Assembly: GCA_021292105.1 (NCBI GenBank)
Contig: CM037873.1
Coordinates: 13,493,489-13,557,488, forward strand
Length of the DNA stretch: 64,000 nucleotides
Source: Anadara kagoshimensis
Lineage: Eukaryota; Mollusca; Bivalvia; Arcoida; Arcidae
Reading direction: 5' to 3'
The notes under the pieces were generated by a model. It was not told the DNA's origin. It ran no database searches and worked only from the letters and a program-made list of their open reading frames with translations. This document shows, piece after piece, positions 22,135-32,440 of this stretch. Within the stretch, counting starts at the first letter, position 1, and every line of letters starts with the position of its first letter. The translations under genes were made by a program, and so were the position numbers.

Positions 22135-22979
22135 TATGACTTACAGATACAGATTTATTTGGTAACGGTATGGAATCAGCACAAAATTTCTTTATGTTTA
22201 CTGATACACCAGATCCGTTTGTTTTCACAACCTGACACAAAGTGTCATAAAAATCAGGCATTGGCTCCGACACAAGATATTTCGTACCCTGTAGTTAACA
22301 AAAAATATGTAAGTTATAAATATAGATTTCAAGCCAAGGTTTATTTGTACCAGGGATGTTGTTTAAATTCAGTTTATAATATGAGTACTCGCTCGGATAA
22401 CCTTGCGTTTCTAAGGCGTTTTACCTACAAAATTGAAATACTAGTAGATAAAAAATACATGTACTCAATATTAAAAATGTTTCCGATTTATCAAATAATG
22501 AAATAGTTCAATATGTATATACAGGATGTATACCATGAATGGACCCTTTAATCTTTCAAAGTAAAATAAGGCTACAATATATCGACAGTGAATGACTATT
22601 AGACATCTTTGACGTTACTTTTAGATGTGGTTTCAGATATCAGTTGTCTTTAAATATTCCATTTTTTGTTTTTCTAATATTTCACTTTATAATCAATTTT
22701 AATTTATTATATTAAGTAAAATTGTACTGAAAATTTTATTTTTAAAACAAGCTTTTGGTAAGGGATAATGTACCATTTTATCAAATAAAGAATAGGAAAT
22801 GGCAACAAAAATATATCAGGATATTTAAATATTTATTTTCCATTATGACGTACATGTCCTACTACAAGAGTTTTTTATAGCAAAATTTTACAAACTAAAT
22901 CGATAGAATATATATTTGTAGCATTTTCATTGTTTTCGGCCTCTGAATATTGTTATACAAAGTCGGCTCTTATCCCGTC

Positions 22980-23268
22980 CGTTTATTCGAACCCCGGTCG
23001 GATCTGACCCAAGACTTGAAAGTGGGTAGTGACTGTTCTTTCGCCAAGCACTCGGCATTATGAAATGAAAGTCACGGTTCTTTCGAATGGGTACTTAAAA
23101 TAAACGAGGTCCCGCGTCACGACGGGCTTGGCACGCTAAGAACCCTGCTGTATATAATGCCATCAGCGCAACGCACTGGCAAAATTTCTGCACTTTCGCC
23201 TTCAGCTGACGACGTCTCGATATAAGTGAAATATTCTTGACTGGGACGTTAAACACTATTACTCAACT
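22980..23268 (+). mobile_element. tRNA-derived SINE, type 1, 5'-truncated, with 13-bp target duplication
   Basis: CTCTTATCCCGTC flanks both sides (22967-22979 and 23269-23281). The element lacks the A box but keeps TTCGAACCCCGGTCGG (B box), the body GACTTGAAAGTGGGTAGTGA and GGCTTGGCACGCTAAGAACC, and the end GATATAAGTGAAATATTCTT then GACTGGGACGTTAAACAC. The intact duplication shows LINE-mediated insertion at this site. Confidence 0.9.
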
Positions 23269-23636
23269 CTCTTATCCCGTCGGAAATGTATAAAGGGAAA
23301 TAACTGTGCAGGTTTTACATTCATTACTTAACTAAGATTTTTGTTATTTCAAGTTTAGCTATTTTTTGGCAATCTTCTATGGAACTTGACATATAAGTTT
23401 TCAACAAATCTAAAATGCATATGTTTATAGGCTTGGACCGATCTTCACAATGACATTAAATTCCAGAATATCTTTTAAAAATAACAATATTATTAAGATT
23501 TCAAAGTTAAGGTAAATCTTAGCTAAACACCCGTTGTGAAATCCCTGCCTGGTGTAATAATTAGATAACAGCTACTATTATATTATTAAATTTAAAAAAA
23601 ATCAAAAGTAGCACATGACAACACTTTTAATCTTAC

Positions 23637-23689
23637 CCCTGGCAACATCTTTATAATCTTACCCCTGGCAACATCTTTATAAGTCCCTG
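23637..23689 (-). repeat. 26-bp tandem duplication across an exon-intron junction
   Basis: In minus sense TATAAAGATGTTGCCAGGGG followed by TAAGAT occurs twice in direct succession. The first copy holds the end of the motif I exon and its donor (GGG|GTAAGA at 23663/23662). The second repeats both, giving a second potential donor at 23637/23636. The first TATAAAG overlaps the premature stop. Confidence 0.9.
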
Positions 23690-23816
23690 GTGAATTTCCC
23701 GGTACCCGCGCCTAGCTCTAATATATCCCAATCACTCTCTAAAATTAAGAATTAATATTATATATGACAGACAAACATATAAAAAAAATCAACACATTAC
23801 AACCACCATCATAATG

Positions 23817-24121
23817 TTTTTCATCATCATTATCATCATCAACGCCTTGGTTATCACAATCATCATCATCATCGTCGTCGTCAACATGATCATCATCGTC
23901 GTCGTTATCGTCATTATAATTATCAGTAGCAACATCCTAGTCATCGTTGCCTTGGTCATAATCGTTGTCATCACTACCGCCATCATCATCATCATCATCA
24001 TCATCATCTCATCATCATCATCATCATCATCGTCGTCGTCGTCGTCGTCGTCGTCAGCATCAGCATCCTATTCATTATCGTTGTCATCGCTGCTGACATC
24101 ATCGTCTTCGTCATCATAATT

Positions 24122-24157
<36 letters not shown>

Positions 24158-24165
24158 TCATTGGT
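23817..24165. repeat. (TCA/TCG/TCC)n trinucleotide repeat
   Basis: Interrupted ATC/GTC triplets over about 350 bases, between two methyltransferase exons. They give long but meaningless poly-Ile, poly-Ser and poly-Met frames on both strands. Confidence 0.95.
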
Positions 24166-24704
24166 CATCAACGTTATCATCACCGGAATTTTGAAACCAT
24201 TGTCATAATACTTCCCGTTATCACTACCATCATCACCAAGACATGGACGGTCATCATTATAGTCCAAAATGCATAAAATAGCAGGTGGGGGTAACACTGA
24301 TGCCGAAGTATGAGTTTCTAGAACAGGGGTTAACAGGGGTGAGCTTTTAACTTTCAATTACATTATTTTCCCTACCTTTTTTGTTGTCAAAATGAAGCAT
24401 TTTGTATACTTCTGTTACAGCCTCATTGGTATATTCAGCCTGGGCCTCGTGATAATTAGATCCCTGAACGGTAAACAGATAAATAAATCCATATTAATTT
24501 AGAAATTTAAACTTTATATGTATTTGGCGCTCAATTGCATTTCTATAAAAACAAAACATTAAATTTTAAATTTTTATCAGGTCCAATCTTTATAGAAATT
24601 CAAAAATATATGAATAACATCAGATAAAATTTACCTGATTTGATTTATACCGAATGTATAAAACTAGAAAGTTATATAGGTAAGCGTGCCTGTTGTACCT
24701 GTTA

Positions 24705-25992
24705 CGAGGGGAAGTCAGAACGTCATAGAACAGCGTATTCAGCCAAGCGGAACACATATTTTCTTTACTTATTTAGACAACACAAGATTCCGCCATTTTA
24801 AACATATCAAGTTTATTTGTCACAACATATTTGTGTAATTCTCAAAAGCATTCAAATTTGGTGACCATCAAGCCATGATAGAAAATTAAAATGTTGATTT
24901 TAGGCAGTAATAAACTTCCTCACAGTAGAGGGATCAAATGCCAAAGAAATTCACCGGTGAAAAGCCGAGGTGTTCGGTGACATTGGTCCTGCCTATTTCA
25001 CAGTGGCAAAATGGTCATCTGAATTTAAACGAGGGCGCACCTTACTGAAGGATGACCCAATTGCAAGGTCAGGTCGGCCAGCTGATGCCATCACAAAGCA
25101 AACTGACACGTCTGTGGAGACCCTCATCATGAATGATCATCGAATTAGGATTGATGACATAGCTAGGGGAGCGAGACATTTCACATGGAAGTGTATACAC
25201 GGTTATCCACGAGTATCTTGAGATGTCAAAAGTATCCGCAAGATGGGTCCCCAGAAATAATAATGTGCAGGATCGCTTTCAAAGACTCCAGTCAAATCGG
25301 GAGCTTCTTGGAATGTATAATGATAACCCGGGGAGCTTCAATTTACGTTTAGTAACTAGTGATGAAACATGGATTCATCATGCATTGGGACCCAGAAACC
25401 AAAAAAGAGTCCATGCAATGGAAGCACCCTGGCGCATCCCCACCAAAGAAATTCAAAACCCAACCATCAGCTGGCAAAGTCATGGCCACTGTGTTTTGGG
25501 ATTCTAAGGGTGTTCAATTATGTTAATCAATTATAAACCTGCTGGAATCTCTATCACTGGGGCTGATTATGCTGATCTAATGAAGCAACTGAAAACTGCT
25601 ATTAAATTAAAAAGGAGGGGGAAGTTGAGCCGAGGAGTATTGCTTCTTCAGAACAATGCTCCTGTGCACATGTCAAGGATTGCACAAGCAGCGATTCGTG
25701 AATGCAAGTTCGAACAACTTAATCACCCACACAGTCCGATTTGCACCCAGTGATTTCCAATTTAGAAATTTGATATCCCATTTACGGAGAATCAGATTTC
25801 CTGATGATGATGGACTTAAGGCTGCCACAGAGGCATGGTTTCAGGTCCAAACTGAATACTTCTATTTCAAAGAAAGAAAAGTTGGGTAAGTGCATTGGGG
25901 TAAATGGAGACTATATTGAAAAATTATAATAAAATGTATGGTTTGTTGCGGCAATATATGCCCCGTTCGATGAACTTTTTGACCTCCCCTCG
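24705..25992 (+). mobile_element. Mariner element with inactivated transposase
   Basis: Bounded by CGAGGGGAAGTCAGAACG and the inverted ...TTTTTGACCTCCCCTCG, both flanked by TA (24703-24704 and 25993-25994): the structure of a mariner of normal length (1,288 bp). The transposase is in pieces on the plus strand. A helix-turn-helix part at 24970 reads VAKWSSEFKRGRTLLKDDP. The first catalytic block is TSDETWIHH (about 25360), and later come LLQNNAPVH (about 25650) and APSDF (about 25746). Compared with the mariner DD34D pattern the second catalytic Asp is Asn here, and there are at least three stops or frameshifts. It sits in the methyltransferase intron between 24463 and 26309. Confidence 0.93.
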
Positions 25993-26308
25993 TAAATTCT
26001 ATGTAAAATTTTTGAAAAATTATTTTCACAGAAATGTTCAAAATTGCTTGATTCCGTCATTTTTAGGATTTTTTAGTCGAAATTAAAATTTGTGGAGGGT
26101 ACCAAATGGAACTCTTTTCGTTATTTATTCTTATCTCCCAAAATAAACATTTGAAACGCAATGACGATTTCTAATTTTTCAGACTTAGGTGTCGTTTTCC
26201 CGGAAGACAACGCCATGTTCGCAAGTGTAGGTGAAGGTGAAGACCATCTTTCTTCAAGCGAAAATCTTTATCTCAAGCTCAGGAAGATAAAAGAGAAAGA
26301 GGACTTAC

Positions 26309-26388
26309 GTTTGTAAAACCATTTCTAGCAAGAATATGAACATTTTCCTCTGTTGAAACATGTTCGGATACACTGAGTTTTCTTCTTT
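26309..26388 (-). CDS. Possible 5' exon of the methyltransferase
   Basis: Minus strand: acceptor TGTAG at 26389, donor AAC|GTAAGT at 26309/26308. Frame: KLSVSEHVSTEENVHILARN then GFTN, with no stop, ending in phase 0 as the exon at 24463 requires. The join GFTN/GSNYHEAQ suits the N-terminus of this methyltransferase type, but no start codon lies in it, so another exon further right would be needed. The acceptor has a weak pyrimidine tract. Confidence 0.5.
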
Positions 26389-26399
26389 CTACATTTTAA

Positions 26400-27600
26400 T
26401 TTATACAGCTGTTATATATATGTTAGATATAAATGCACATGACTGCACTATAGGTACATAAAATTTCTTTTAATATAATCAGTGGCGTATCTACATTAAC
26501 GTCATAATGCATATGCATACAAATTAAAATGACACAAAAATATTTGTGATGAATAGTAAATGATAGTTCAGCCCCAGATACCTTATAAGGGGTCACCGAC
26601 CGAGAACATTTATTTGATACCGCTCTATTTTCACATGTATTTTTTCAGCTGTAAAATTATTTCACATGTGTTATTAGAACATATTTTTTCATACTTAAAT
26701 TTTTTTTTTCAAAAATTCTCAGCTTTTTCAATTTTTTATTTTAATTTATATGAATAAATTTTAATAAACTTTTTCGATAAAAGTTTGTTGAGAAATAATG
26801 GGTTCTGATTGGCTAATACGTATTCACGCGATATGGGTTTATACAGGTGTTTCTATTCCTAACTAGTATACGTCACGGACTAACCCATTAAACTTGATTA
26901 TGAATGGAAAACAGGTAAAACAGCACAAACATCAAATAATAAATTATAATATTCATTTATTACACATGTTTGGTCTAGAACGACACACATTTTTAATTTA
27001 TTGTTTTAAAACTACAAAACATCGAGCTTATTAACAAAGCCGAGATTTTTGTCTCAAAAATGTAGTTTTTGGCGATAATGCATTTTACTACGCGATACAC
27101 ATCGTCCGTCTGATAAAAACGGGGTTTATTTGATTTTTACACTTAATATAAGAAATTATATTAAATTATTTAAACACGTTATAAAAATAATTGATCTGCA
27201 TATAACATTAATGAAATTAAGGTAAGTAATCCACGATCTTTTCTAAACCACATCGGTTTTTATAACTGAATAAGTGATGTCTTTATACAAGAGGTTGCAC
27301 ATTGTCATCAGTCTTCACTGAATAGCGATAGAAGTCACATCGTTATATTACAAAGAGCAGCTGTAAAATTCACCTGAGCGGAGTTTAGCAGTCGATATTT
27401 TACCTGAGCGATAGGACAATATCAGACATTAATGTTATTTGTTGCACGATCCCCAGATTAACACTGTGATATTCTGATATTGCATGGCAGTTTTCTTTTG
27501 TTTTGTGATCAATACTGAAAGTTCACCTAAATCTAAATGTGTGTCACTTGTGATAATTTATCAAATAGTTATTTTCCTCCTTTAATTATTTCAGAAAAAA
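26400..27600. other. No gene recognised
   Basis: AT-rich sequence with only short chance frames. The missing first exon of the methyltransferase could be here or further right but I cannot identify it. Confidence 0.5.
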
Positions 27601-27604
27601 AGAA

Positions 27605-27685
27605 GTGTCCGTAATGGGATTCGAACCCATATACTCTTACCAGGTAAGCGACAGTCTTACCACTATACTACCAAGCTGTCGATGA
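27605..27685 (-). pseudogene. tRNA-like sequence (pseudogene or SINE head)
   Basis: Minus strand: TTGGTAGTATAGTGGTAAGA (A-box region) and GGGTTCGAATCCC (B box, paired T arm). The seven bases after the T arm (ATTACGG) do not pair with the expected 5' acceptor strand, so this is not a functional tRNA as it stands. Confidence 0.6.
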
Positions 27686-28166
27686 GGAAATAACTTTTCA
27701 AATAAATATATACTTAATGTTGTTTTTGGAAGCATTTTTTGAAAACTCTTACTAAAATCGCCACATAACTTCAGCGGAGCAAAATGAAACGTGAACTTGA
27801 TCTGTAACACACTGTGGTAGACTCGCATGCCAAAAAATCAGTTCAATATGTCCAAACTTTTAGAATAAAATGCAATTTCAATCAGATTGTCAAAGACGGA
27901 ATCGTAGCGAAACAAAAACGTTAACTTAATCTGCAACTCACCGTGGTTGACTCGCTTTAAAAAACTCAGCCTAGTATCTGAAAGTGTTTAGGAAACAATG
28001 CCGAAAACTCATGATGGACGGACAGAGGGAGGGACCAACAATAGTATACCTCCTACAACTTGAGTTTCGTAGAGTATAATAATAAATGCCCCACTTAAAT
28101 CTGCCAAAATAGAGAGTTATGTTAATATTATGTGAAGATACAAAAATATAAAATCCGAAGTTGCGA

Positions 28167-28280
28167 TTAAACAGGACCATACCACTGACAACACGCTAGT
28201 GTCTGTTACTGTATCCTTTCAACATTCAGGACCATACCACTGACAACACGCTAGTGTTTGTTACTGTATCCATTCAACAT
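28167..28280. repeat. 55-bp direct duplication
   Basis: AGGACCATACCACTGACAAC and the following CACGCTAGTGTCTGTTACTG are repeated once, with two mismatches. Nearby 28016-28080 holds a fragment of the dispersed repeat seen at 9365. Confidence 0.85.
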
Positions 28281-28399
28281 TTCGTACACGTTCCAAGGTC
28301 AACAATAGTAATACACACGTAGGCACCTTATCACAATATTTTGACAACAATGACTACTTAATGATTTTTTTTAAATATCACGGTTATATGCACTTTCGT

Positions 28400-29380
28400 T
28401 TGTCTGAAACACAAGACTAACCTTCACTTTCCTTCCAACACCTTTTCTTTCAGAGTCAACTAAAGGTCGTGAACTTCTGTCTTCCGGCTCATGTGTCGAC
28501 CCAGTTATACTGTGTAACTAACTAAAGAAATATTCGTTCACAGGCGTGAAATGAACTTCTAAAGACATAAAACGATGGGCGATCTTGGGGTAATCCTGGT
28601 AAACAGGAACTGACTTACCACATAACATGAAAGAGGTTTTTTTTTAAAAAAAAAAATCCCAATTATTGGTTGATATTTATTTGATTTTGTTTAAAGTGTT
28701 TTTTCAACGTGAGTACACATGTGTATATATATTTTTAGGGGGTAGGAGTAGGTCGATTTTCAAGTTAATTTTTTTTCATTTTCAAAATTACACCTTGAAT
28801 TCCCTTATATCACATTGCATATTTAGAAAATCGTAATTAATAAGGAATGACTGAAACAGTAGCATGTGGAAAGTAATTTAAACGTGCAATAAAACCCAAA
28901 ATCCTTGATACTGGATTCAACTCAGGTTAACATACAATAATCGATTTTTAACAATTTACGTACTCCAGTATTCCAATGCCGGATATTTGACCATGTTACA
29001 ATTTTAGTGTATGTTTACATCCAGTCAATTTTAGTTGGGATTGTCTTTATTTAGTAAACCATTAAGAAGCTTTGGATCAACATATAACCAATCTACATTA
29101 AATTTGTAAACATGGCTACCTTTTTAGACTCAACATAAAGCAGTAATGCTGTCATCATCGTCAAGATTGGTGTCACATGTACCACATCTAGCTAGATATA
29201 TCTTGTGGGCTTGAATTGAATTGATACTTGCAAACTTTATAGTTAAAGTTTTTTCAGAGCTTTTTCATCCATGTATGAATTTACTAAGATAACCTTGACC
29301 TTTAAGTCCAATCAGATCCTCAACAGTCTCTGTTGTATGAAAACCATATGACCGCCAGCGGATATTTACATGTACAAACA
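28400..29380. other. No gene recognised
   Basis: AT-rich, no repeat family of this window and no supported open frame. Confidence 0.45.
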
Positions 29381-29695
29381 CCACTACAGTAGGTCATTGG
29401 TAGAGTGCTTGCTTCATATGTGGGAGATCGTGGGTTCGAACTCTGGTCGGGTCTGACCAAGACTTGAAAGTTCTTTCGCAAAACACTCGGCATTTAGAAA
29501 TGAAATTCACGGAGTTCTTAGGAAAGGACCTTAAAAACCGATACCCCGTGTCAAAGCAGATGTCGCACGTTAAAGAACCCTCCCTGTTCATTGCCCTTAG
29601 CGCACTTCAAATGTCAAAATTTCTGTCACTTCAACAATGGCTGGTGACGTCTTGATATAAGTTAAATATTCTTGCCTGCCACGTAAAACTTCATT
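29381..29695 (+). mobile_element. tRNA-derived SINE, type 1, diverged copy
   Basis: GTAGGTCATTGGTAGAGTGC and GGGTTCGAACTCTGG (boxes A and B), body GACTTGAAAGTTCTTTCGCA and AACACTCGGCATTTAGAAAT, tail CTTGATATAAGTTAAATATT. Another diverged tail (GACTCGATATAAGTGAAATA) follows at 29802, perhaps the end of a second copy. Confidence 0.8.
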
Positions 29696-29916
29696 CTATC
29701 ATTTGGACGGGGCGGTCCCAAAATTTCATTAGGAAAAAGCAAGAATGCCACAAGTTGTCCCTATTCATTATCATTGGTGCACACAACGTAAAGTCGGTTG
29801 TGACTCGATATAAGTGAAATATTTTGGATCTGCCTCTGGAGATAACGTTTAATGATACAGGGTGGCGAACCTATGTCACAGATCCGACTTCGTAAACAAA
29901 AATGGCGGCCAAACTG

Positions 29917-30024
29917 TCATGTGCTACTTTTGAATTTTTATGAAATAATACATTCAAAAGTAGCACATGACAATTAATATGTAATGTGTATTATTTCATA
30001 AAAATTCAAAAGTAGCACATGACT
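29917..30024. mobile_element. Tiny palindromic element (about 108 bp) inserted in the left arm
   Basis: Built of GTCATGTGCTACTTTTGAA, an AT loop, and the complement TTCAAAAGTAGCACATGAC, followed by a half hairpin in inverted order. The same arm at 33120-33145 lacks it: there CAAACTATCGACTCGCGG (complement sense) is continuous, while here the palindrome and TAGGC separate CAAAC from TATCGAC. Confidence 0.8.
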
Positions 30025-30542
30025 AGGCTATCGACTCGCGGTGAGTTTTCATCAGTTTATAATTATCTCAATGTGCCTAAAGAAGGCAGAATTACTTCAC
30101 CAACGATCGGTTGATGTATATATATTCTTAGAGCTGTTAGTTTTTTCAAACATTCGCGTCAAAGTAAACTTTTGTACCCTGATGTCGTGCACACTTTTCA
30201 CGACGGCAAAGGAAAAAGTTGTATTTTCACTATTTAAACTCGCCCTACTTACTATAATGATCGATACAAAAGGGATATGAATAAACTAAAAGTGATATGT
30301 ATCAAAGGAAAATGTCCAAAAACTGGGCCTAATAACGGCTATTTTAGTATTTTTGGTTTATTGCTGTCGTACACACTCTGCAAAACTCCTTGCAACTAAT
30401 GTTGTCGTGCACACATTATATTTACTAAAGAACATCCAGAACGGTTTTCACTGTCAATATGTTTTTCTTGAAATGAATCATCATAATGAACTTTGAGTAA
30501 AAGGGAAACGCGTATCTTAGAGTTTGAAAAGGTCATTGATGC

Positions 30543-30665
30543 TGTCATGTGCTACTTTTGAATTTTTATGAAATAATACAATTCAAAAGTAGCACATGAC
30601 AATTAATTGTCATGTGCTACTTTTGAATTGTATTATTTCATAAAAATTCAAAAGTAGCACATGAC
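30543..30665. mobile_element. Tiny palindromic element, second copy (about 122 bp)
   Basis: Two complete hairpins in inverted order around AATTAATT: each GTCATGTGCTACTTTTGAA ... TTCAAAAGTAGCACATGAC, making the whole a near-perfect palindrome. A lone half arm (CAAAAGTAGCACATGACAAC) is at 23603-23622. Confidence 0.85.
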
Positions 30666-31083
30666 AATGCCATAGAAAGGTCTCCCTTCACTAAGCGTGC
30701 TAGAAGGCAGGATTCCTTCTGCAGCGAAAACTGGCTATATTTTTCATCATGACGATGTAAAATTCCAAACGCCAAAGAAATGTTTAGCAGCTACTTTTGC
30801 TTTTGGTTAAAAAATTTCAAATGTTACATATTTCAATGAAAAACCATTAAAACTTTCCAATCAAGTAGTTAGAGATGAACATCTTGCAGATAGATACAAA
30901 TAGCATGCAAAGTTTGAAAGGTATACCTTTAATATAGTATGACTTTAAAACCAAACAGAAACTAAAAATTCATAGCCAGTCAAAAAATAACCAGGTTTCA
31001 TGTTTACCAAAATAACTAGCCTGACATTTAGAATACTGTATTTGTATGACACAGAAAAAAATGATATACTATACTAGTAAAGT

Positions 31084-31250
31084 ATTCAGTAATTTTAGTG
31101 TATTTGTATTCAGTAATTTTAGTGTATTTGTATTCAGTAATTTTAGTGTATTTGTATTCAGTAATTTTAGTGTATTTGTATTCAGTAATTTTAGTGTATT
31201 TGTATTCAGTAATTTTAGTGTATTTGTATTCAGTAATTTTAGTGTATTTC
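31084..31250. repeat. 24-bp minisatellite, 7 copies
   Basis: The unit starts ATTCAGTAATTTTAGTGTAT, then TTGT. Being 24 bp it keeps both strands open (repeated FSNFSVFV forward, LLNTNTLK reverse), so the frames here are a repeat effect and not evidence of a gene. Confidence 0.95.
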
Positions 31251-31319
31251 TAAACAAATGTGTGTTAAAATTAAAACAGGGAGCGAAAGTTGATATTACC
31301 GGTATTTATAATTGAATAT

Positions 31320-31900
31320 AAAAGCCTGGAAATAATAATAATATCAAAAGAGTAATATATAATTCAACAGAAATTATATTCAAGGGAGATCATATTATTG
31401 GTGTCTGTCACATCTTCATAGAATACATTGCCAGTAAAAAGCCAAGTTCAACATGCCCAAATCCATAGAAATCATTAGTAAAACTTGTTCAAAATAGGAG
31501 GTGCACACCTTAGTAATACCCATAAAGACTATGTAAACTGAAAGGTATAGTTTGACTTGTAAATTACACGAAATTTGTAACCCCCATAGCACACATTGCT
31601 GAAAAATAGCAATTAAAAATCTAATATTAGCAAATTTTGCCTAAAATAGGAGGTGCACATCCTTCTTATAGATGACTGTCGCCAAATCATTTAACTCCAC
31701 ATACAGAAATATAGATGACGTTCTATCTCTGAATAATCCTAAATTTTGAGAATATGTGAATGGCATCTATCCTGGTGAGCTTAAAATAGGGTAGATTTTC
31801 CAAGGTCTACTTCATATTTGGCCTTGTACCTCAATTATGACATTTACCGAAGGTAACATTTAAAGCTACATGACAAACGTGACGACTTAATTGTGAACTT
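31320..31900. other. No gene recognised
   Basis: AT-rich sequence with chance frames only, inside the inverted-arm structure. Confidence 0.45.
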
Positions 31901-31919
31901 TCTGTTTCTTTGCAGAAAT

Positions 31920-32440
31920 ATATCTGCCTCTCCTGCTTATGGCGTATTTGTAGAGCTTGTTCCCACTTCAGGAACTATATACAGTAAAACACATTTATAA
32001 GGAAGCCCTGGGTACTCTATTTTTTAACTTCATTGCTTTATTGTTATAAATAGACTTATATAGAGAAGCGGTCGTCCCAATATTGGACAAAGAAGCAAAT
32101 TGCTTACAAATAAATCAAGATCTTTATAAAGTTTTATGGCCGCCATCAAAATATTGTTGATAAGTATGATGTCACTGTATTTGTATCCAAATTTTATCCT
32201 GGATATATTGGACGTTCCATAGTTCCATGTAACTTCCATTTTGATAACGCACGTGGATCGCGTATGTAGCTAGCTAAACGCGTGTCGCTTACTGTTTCGT
32301 AGCACCCGGCTTAAGCCACACTTTTTGGTGAAAGTTCATATATTCAACGTAATTTGCCAGTTTTAATTTTGCTTATAAATTATGATTTGGGCATGGATTG
32401 ATATGTTTGTTTTTTATTTTACATGTACGTCTAACAGACA
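31920..32440 (+). repeat. Dispersed repeat R1, long copy
   Basis: Same order of blocks as at 18040: GTAGAGCTTGTTCCCACTTC, TGGATATATTGGACGTTCCA, TAGCTAGCTAAACGCG, then ATGATTTGGGCATGGATTGA. It carries about 80 additional bases after the first block. Confidence 0.7.

Larger units (their letters stand above)
19024..24463 (-). pseudogene. Class I SAM-dependent methyltransferase (Methyltransf_11-like), frame broken after motif I
   Basis: Minus-strand exons: 24463-24376 (GSNYHEAQAEYTNEAVTEVY), 23738-23663 (DILELGAGTGKFTRDL, SAM-binding motif I), 22288-22145 (GTKYLVSEPMPDFYDTL, acidic residue of motif II), 20809-20719 (FHWFATDECLQEISRVLVPG), 20036-19855 (LVWNCKDFKERW) and 19230-19024 (HFSTVSNITRTSEKRRNQIL to TAA). 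Junction phases agree except at motif I. There the frame reads GAC TTA TAA and stops, and the exon is one base short of joining the next in frame. In another frame the following bases read KMLPG, as expected in this family, so a single-base loss is the simplest reading. It could be a pseudogene, a broken allele or an assembly error. The predicted role is methyl transfer to an unknown small molecule or protein. A further 5' exon is proposed at 26388-26309. Confidence 0.8.

Noticed and set aside
23789..24357. Long poly-Met, poly-Ile and poly-Ser frames
   Set aside because: They are six-frame readings of the TCA/TCG trinucleotide repeat in an intron.
27605..27685. Functional tRNA gene on the minus strand
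   Set aside because: A and B boxes and T arm are good, but the acceptor stem does not pair.
31046..31315. Open frame repeating FSNFSVFV, as a repetitive protein
   Set aside because: The 24-bp unit keeps every frame without a stop open on both strands, and no flanking exon, signal peptide or start context supports it.
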